This document shows, piece after piece, positions 60,560 through 64,000 of a stretch of 64,000 bases of DNA. The position numbers and the translations under genes are program-made. The notes under the pieces were generated by a model. It was not told the DNA's origin. It saw only the letters and a list, made by a program, of their open reading frames with translations, and searched no databases. The stretch spans positions 21,400 through 85,399 of the forward strand of contig DAIDHF010000001.1 in NCBI GenBank assembly GCA_027452005.1. The letters are read 5' to 3'. This DNA comes from Acidimicrobiales bacterium (GTDB lineage: Bacteria; Actinomycetota; Acidimicrobiia; Acidimicrobiales; JAKAVM01). Position 1 is the first letter of the stretch. Each line of letters opens with the position of its first letter.

Positions 60560-61282
60560 TTATAGATGTTTTCGCGATCGTACGCCGATAAAAGCCTGAA
60601 CGGTGTCAAATGTATATGAAGTGTGCGAGACGTTCTCTATATTATGTTGCTCCAGTAGTTTGATGATTTCATATTGCGAGGGAAGATACGCAATTGACTC
60701 AGGCAGATACTTATATGCACTCTTTGAAGAAAGTACCGCTCCAAGCAATGGCACAATATTGTTGAAATAAAATTTGTGAATTGATCTAAATACGACTGCT
60801 CTTGGTTGTGATATATCCATGAAAAATACAGATCCTCCCGGCTTTACAACCCTAGATACTTCAGCAAATGCTCTTGAAAGATCAGGAAAATTTCTCATTC
60901 CGAAGGCACTTACCAAAGTGTCAAAAGTCTCTTCCGGAAAAGGTAGTAGCTCACAATCTGCCTGTACTTTTGGTGTTTTGTTTCGGCGGTTTGCCAAAAG
61001 CATCTCGCGAGAAATATCGAGCGAAATCATTCGATGTCCGCGACTCCCTAGGAGATCTGCAAGTTCTCCAGGTCCACTTGCAAGGTCCAAGATTAGTGAG
61101 TTTTCGGGGATGACTAATTTAGAAAGTGCTTTTTTTCGCCAATATCTATCTAGTCCAAAGGTGATTATGGTATTCATGATCTGGTAACGCGGCGCTATTG
61201 TGTCAAACATGTGTTGAACGTAGTACTTTTTATCGGCCGAATTTGGAAGTGAGAAAGTTGGAGTACGTTGCTTACGTTTCAT
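60560..61282 (-). CDS. menG: Demethylmenaquinone methyltransferase (UbiE/MenG)
   Basis: Methylates demethylmenaquinone with SAM in the last step of menaquinone synthesis. The 240-residue product has the family start YYVQHMFDTIAPRYQIMNTI, motif I LILDLASGPGELADLLGSRG, ISLDISREMLLANRR, DTLVSAFGMRNFPDLSRAFA and VKPGGSVFFMDISQP. The UbiE signature Y-x-x-M-N and the N-F-x-D motif are both present. ATG at 61282. It is followed at once by menF on the same strand, implying menaquinone as the respiratory quinone. Confidence 0.94.
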   Translation of the reverse strand: MKRKQRTPTFSLPNSADKKYYVQHMFDTIAPRYQIMNTIITFGLDRYWRKKALSKLVIPENSLILDLASGPGELADLLGSRGHRMISLDISREMLLANRRNKTPKVQADCELLPFPEETFDTLVSAFGMRNFPDLSRAFAEVSRVVKPGGSVFFMDISQPRAVVFRSIHKFYFNNIVPLLGAVLSSKSAYKYLPESIAYLPSQYEIIKLLEQHNIENVSHTSYTFDTVQAFIGVRSRKHL

Positions 61283-61339
61283 CGATATTCCTTTTGCTTA
61301 CTATTTGGCCAAAAAAAAGTGGTAAGTCAGTCACGTTTG

Positions 61340-61720
61340 TTAATTTGAAATCAAGAATATAATCCTTGGAATGAATACTAGACATCCAATTGTGGCAGCT
61401 CCCGTAGCTGCTAATAGCGCAGCACCTGCCATTACGTCCTTAACAATCTTTACATATTCACTGTGATCAGGATGGATTACGTCCATGACCGCTTCAACAG
61501 CAGAATTAAGCGCCTCTGCAACTAAAACCATAGTTATAGCAAAGACTAATGCCGTCCATTGAGATATTGGAATTGAAAGAGCTACACCCAATATCACGCA
61601 TGCTAACGTCGCTAGAATATGAAACCGCATGTTTTGTTGATGACGAAGCATCCACTTTATTCCGTCCCATGCGTAAGAAAAGGACTTTAGTAACTTTTTA
61701 AACTTGAGTCTTTGAAACAA
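61340..61720 (-). CDS. dgkA: Diacylglycerol/undecaprenol kinase family protein
   Basis: A 126-residue membrane kinase of the DgkA family, which in Gram-positive bacteria mostly phosphorylates undecaprenol. RLKFKKLLKSFSYAWDGIKW is the amphipathic N-terminus. RHQQNMRFHILATLACVILG, VLVAEALNSAVEAVMDVIHP (the catalytic E-x-L-N-x-A-x-E motif) and VKDVMAGAALLAATGAATIG are the three membrane helices with active-site residues. The length is standard. It lies 57 nt upstream of menG on the same strand and is divergent from bioB. Confidence 0.92.
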   Translation of the reverse strand: MFQRLKFKKLLKSFSYAWDGIKWMLRHQQNMRFHILATLACVILGVALSIPISQWTALVFAITMVLVAEALNSAVEAVMDVIHPDHSEYVKIVKDVMAGAALLAATGAATIGCLVFIPRIIFLISN

Positions 61721-61898
61721 TCTTTCATCAGCATACTTCTAACAGTCACAACCTGGCTATCAATCGACATTGAAAGAAAAATGCCCTGGATAGGCTCACG
61801 AACAAGCTAAAATCCAGTGTACGTATGCTGGCAGATGTATAGAAACTTCAATTGTTTTCATTTAGAAAATCGCAAGCAGGCACGCCGTCCTTTTCTAG

Positions 61899-61907
61899 TG
61901 CTAATGT
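61899..61907 (+). promoter_or_regulatory. Extended -10 promoter for bioB (leaderless)
   Basis: TG-C-TAATGT forms an extended -10 (TG at 61899-61900, hexamer at 61902-61907). GTG 61916 begins eight bases after the hexamer, so the transcript would start at or within a base or two of the start codon. No -35 box and no ribosome binding site are seen. An inverted repeat TTTTC-ATTTA-GAAAA lies about 30 nt further upstream. No biotin-repressor site was recognised. Confidence 0.4.
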
Positions 61908-61915
61908 AAAGTCTT

Positions 61916-62968
61916 GTGTCAAGTTTATCAAAATTACCGCTGCCAACCAAAAGAAGTGAACAAGTCAACCTTGATATTGAGCTAATCGAATCAGCTCGGA
62001 ACAAGCTTTTAGGAGAGAATGAGGAACTCACTCTAGAAGAGCTGGGTAAGTTGTCAAAGGTTCACGATGAAGCTATTTCCGCCTTGGCTGAGCTGGCGCA
62101 TGAAGTTCGTCTTGCTAGATGCGGGGACGTAGTGGAGATAGAGGGGATTTTGTCAGTTAAGACAGGTGGATGTAGTGAGGACTGTTCGTTCTGTAGCCAA
62201 TCCGCTCGGTATAACACGACCGTTAAATCCTCTCCATTTCTACAATATGATGAGATATTACAAGCAGCTAGGGAAACCTTGGAAACTGGGGCAACCGAGT
62301 TTTGTATCGTACTAGCCATTCGAGGACCAGATGAAAAGACGCTGAACAAGCTAACTGATATTATTCCGAGATTAGCCAGTGAGACGGGGCTTAATATATC
62401 GGTAAGTGCAGGAATTCTGACGGAAGATCAAGCAAGGCGGTTAGCGGAGGTAGGCACACATAGATATAACCACAATCTAGAAACAGCTAAGAGTTATTTT
62501 TCACAAATTGTATCTACTCATACTTTTGAAGAACGCGTTGAGACTTGCAAAGTTGTTACAAAAGTTGGGATGGGGCTGTGCTGTGGGGTATTACTTGGTA
62601 TGGGGGAAAGCCCAGAGCAAAGACTTGAGCTTTTAGGCCAACTTAGGCAAGTTGGTCCTGTCGAAGTCCCAATTAACTTCTTGAATCCACGTCCAGGGAC
62701 TCCACTTGAGAGGCAAGATATCTTGAAAGCAGCTGAGGCCATTCGGTGGATAGCGATATTTCGTCTTGCATTACCGAGTGTGATCTTGAAATATGCTGGT
62801 GGAAGGGAGATCACACTTGGAGATCTTCAAAGTTTGGGTATGACTTCCGGGATTAACTCGCTCATCGTAGGCAATTATTTAACAACTCTTGGGAGGTCCT
62901 GGACACAAGATCGGGAAATGCTCGAAGAACTGTCAATGCCGGTTGGTGCTCTTACTGGAGCATTATAG
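61916..62968 (+). CDS. bioB: Biotin synthase
   Basis: Radical-SAM enzyme that inserts sulfur into dethiobiotin. The 350-residue product has the 4Fe-4S motif C-x3-C-x2-C in TGGCSEDCSFCSQSARYNT, the auxiliary-cluster ligands including the Cys in RVETCKVVTKVGMGLCCGVL, INFLNPRPGTPLE and ILKYAGGREITLG with the Arg ligand. It starts at GTG 61916, directly behind a probable leaderless promoter. A 57-residue BsaP-like gene follows 41 nt downstream, which is the actinobacterial arrangement. No other bio genes are in the window. Confidence 0.95.
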   Translation: MSSLSKLPLPTKRSEQVNLDIELIESARNKLLGENEELTLEELGKLSKVHDEAISALAELAHEVRLARCGDVVEIEGILSVKTGGCSEDCSFCSQSARYNTTVKSSPFLQYDEILQAARETLETGATEFCIVLAIRGPDEKTLNKLTDIIPRLASETGLNISVSAGILTEDQARRLAEVGTHRYNHNLETAKSYFSQIVSTHTFEERVETCKVVTKVGMGLCCGVLLGMGESPEQRLELLGQLRQVGPVEVPINFLNPRPGTPLERQDILKAAEAIRWIAIFRLALPSVILKYAGGREITLGDLQSLGMTSGINSLIVGNYLTTLGRSWTQDREMLEELSMPVGALTGAL

Positions 62969-63009
62969 GACAAACTGGGTAAATTTAGATTTCGAGAAGA
63001 CCCTAGAGC

Positions 63010-63183
63010 GTGGCTTACTGTCGAGGTTGTGGCAAATTATCTACAGATTGTCAGGGAAATTGCATTAGTGAATATGATGCTCAACGATACTGTCCTCAGT
63101 GTGGCAGACGTGTAGTAGTAAAGATCACCACTAATTCAGTATCTGCAAAGTGTATTGACCACGGCGAAATTCCGATTAAGTAA
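63010..63183 (+). CDS. bsaP: BsaP-like biotin synthase auxiliary protein, 57 aa
   Basis: A small Cys-rich protein that begins at GTG 63010, six bases after an in-frame stop, so no longer form is possible. It has an N-terminal CRGCGKLSTDCQGNC region and a core YCPQCGRRVVVKI followed by AKCIDHGEI. The C-x2-CGRRxVV and C-x2-HG pattern matches what I recall of actinobacterial BsaP (Rv1590), encoded just downstream of bioB and reported to support biotin synthase. BsaP of mycobacteria is longer and lacks this exact N-terminus, so this is a compact version. Metal or cluster binding by the cysteines is likely. Confidence 0.72.
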   Translation: MAYCRGCGKLSTDCQGNCISEYDAQRYCPQCGRRVVVKITTNSVSAKCIDHGEIPIK

Positions 63184-63191
63184 CCTACTTG

Positions 63192-63704
63192 CTATTTACG
63201 AAACCAGATCTTGTAGTATTCACGACTTTCTTTATGAATAAGTAATGCCAATAGAACGACAACCCAAATGAACCCTAGGATGACGTTCAATCCACCCATC
63301 TGCGAAATAGCCCCCTCAAAAATCAGTATAAATAGCCCAGCTGCGTCGAATACAACAAGGGTGATGCTTGCGAAATAACCCCATTTCTTCTCATTCGCAA
63401 TGCCCATCCCCGACAGGCCATGGGCGAAGGAAAGTACAACCAAGAGGAATCTCCCAAGATTCAAAATGAACGCAGAGTACACACTGGCAATAGGACTCCC
63501 GGCAAGGGGAAGCTGGGAAGCAACACTGAGTAGTCCAAATACGTGGAGAAGATAAAAAATAAAAGTTGCCCCGAAGACGACTATAGATCCTAAAGCAATT
63601 GAAAATGTTGAAAGCAACCCAAAGGCTGCATTAATATAAAGAAACAGCACCCCCATCTGCAAAGTTTGTGGATGTGACCTATCGGTCCATTTTTGAAAAT
63701 TCAT
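63192..63704 (-). CDS. Hypothetical four-helix membrane protein, 170 aa
   Basis: Not recognised. Four hydrophobic helices are visible (about 18-36, 40-58, 82-100 and 108-127), with possibly a fifth near the end (VILGFIWVVVLLALLI). The N-terminus is short and hydrophilic (MNFQKWTDRSHPQTL), and the C-terminus is basic (HKESREYYKIWFRK), so both ends are probably cytoplasmic or the helix count is even. It converges on the BsaP-like gene with eight bases between them, and is divergent from the VIT-family gene. Confidence 0.65.
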   Translation of the reverse strand: MNFQKWTDRSHPQTLQMGVLFLYINAAFGLLSTFSIALGSIVVFGATFIFYLLHVFGLLSVASQLPLAGSPIASVYSAFILNLGRFLLVVLSFAHGLSGMGIANEKKWGYFASITLVVFDAAGLFILIFEGAISQMGGLNVILGFIWVVVLLALLIHKESREYYKIWFRK

Positions 63705-63819
63705 CGGCTATATCTTATACGCTTTGGGGTTGACTGAGTATTCGCAAAAGTAACCTTCAGTGATTGGAATGAAGTAAGATGTCTAGTTTAGAGATATTTA
63801 GCCTTGGAGTACAGGTAAC

Positions 63820-64000
63820 TTGAGATCAAATCGACAGACAAGAAAATTGCCTAATCTTTTGGGTCAACTTCCCATCGATGATGATACGGGTAGCGAGCAC
63901 CATCATCGCGATATTCAAGGTGGGGCGGCCAGGGCTGCAATTTTTGGCGTCAATGATGGACTTGTAGCCAATACGGCCCTTATTTTAGGAGTAGTTGGGG
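63820..64000 (+). CDS. VIT1/CCC1-family iron-manganese transporter, partial (C-terminus beyond window)
   Basis: The first 60 residues of a VIT/CCC1-type transporter. After a basic start, the segment EHHHRDIQGGAARAAIFGVN and then DGLVANTALILGV is the family's first helix with the conserved DI-GG-RA-FG-NDGLV residues. Such proteins move Fe2+ or Mn2+, often for storage or detoxification. The start is TTG 63820; an in-frame stop at 63799-63801 lies just upstream and no ATG or GTG intervenes. A GGAG about 11 nt and an AGG four nt upstream of the TTG may serve as ribosome binding site. Confidence 0.85.
   Translation, partial: MRSNRQTRKLPNLLGQLPIDDDTGSEHHHRDIQGGAARAAIFGVNDGLVANTALILGVVG

Overview
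The window looks like chromosomal DNA of an actinomycete, most probably class Acidimicrobiia. The main reason is a complete Pup-proteasome locus (Mpa/ARC, Dop, Pup, PrcB, PrcA, PafA) in DNA of only moderate GC (by eye roughly 45-50%, not computed). A MarP-like acid-stress protease, a DUF4193-like acidic protein and a BsaP-type protein behind bioB agree with this. No rRNA, tRNA, CRISPR array, insertion sequence or prophage was recognised. Gene density is high and both strands are used in operon blocks. REGION 1 (1-7521, minus strand): a sugar-phosphate operon read tkt-tal-pgi-gnd-zwf-pgl, covering the pentose phosphate pathway plus phosphoglucose isomerase. pgl runs off the left edge. REGION 2 (7659-11309): a hotdog thioesterase, three small membrane proteins, tRNA m1A58 methyltransferase TrmI, a MarP-like membrane serine protease and a convergent one-cluster ferredoxin. 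REGION 3 (11454-20209): the pupylation/proteasome locus mpa-dop-pup-prcB-prcA-pafA, then a tiny coupled ORF, signal peptidase I and tatB-tatC. Protein degradation and export genes thus lie head to tail. REGION 4 (20293-28219): a tandem, partly degenerate ThyX-like protein, an acidic zinc-ribbon protein, GNAT and Nudix enzymes, a crotonase, an unknown basic-linker protein and a membrane-anchored solute-binding-like protein. REGION 5 (28223-45604): the most unusual part. A full chemosensory set (cheA-cheW-cheB-cheR-cheY-cheX-cheY) ends in a gene that joins a CheC-like phosphatase domain to FliM-like and FliN/SpoA-like domains. Divergently transcribed are an MCP, a PATAN/DUF4388-like protein and the type IV pilus motor genes pilB-pilT-pilC, followed by a SEDS gene and a bifunctional-nuclease-domain gene. 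Both pilus ATPases carry an N-terminal MshEN-type domain. No flagellar gene and no pilin is visible here. The inference is a chemosensory pathway that steers type IV pili, using a motor-switch-like adaptor and possibly nucleotide second-messenger input on both extension and retraction motors. REGION 6 (45826-56034): a second SEDS protein, polyphosphate kinase, a lipid-flippase-like protein with an orphan ABC ATPase, an AI-2E/PerM family protein, and a two-gene envelope module. That module is a NodB deacetylase plus an MGDG-synthase-like glycosyltransferase fused through a membrane helix to a pseudo-deacetylase domain. REGION 7 (56068-64000): a DMT transporter, an OmpR-type two-component system, menaquinone genes (menF, menG), an undecaprenol/diacylglycerol kinase, bioB with a 57-residue BsaP-like partner, a four-helix membrane protein, and the start of a VIT/CCC1 iron-manganese transporter that runs off the right edge. 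Several genes have a -10-like hexamer 6-12 nt before the start codon and no clear ribosome binding site, which suggests leaderless transcription.
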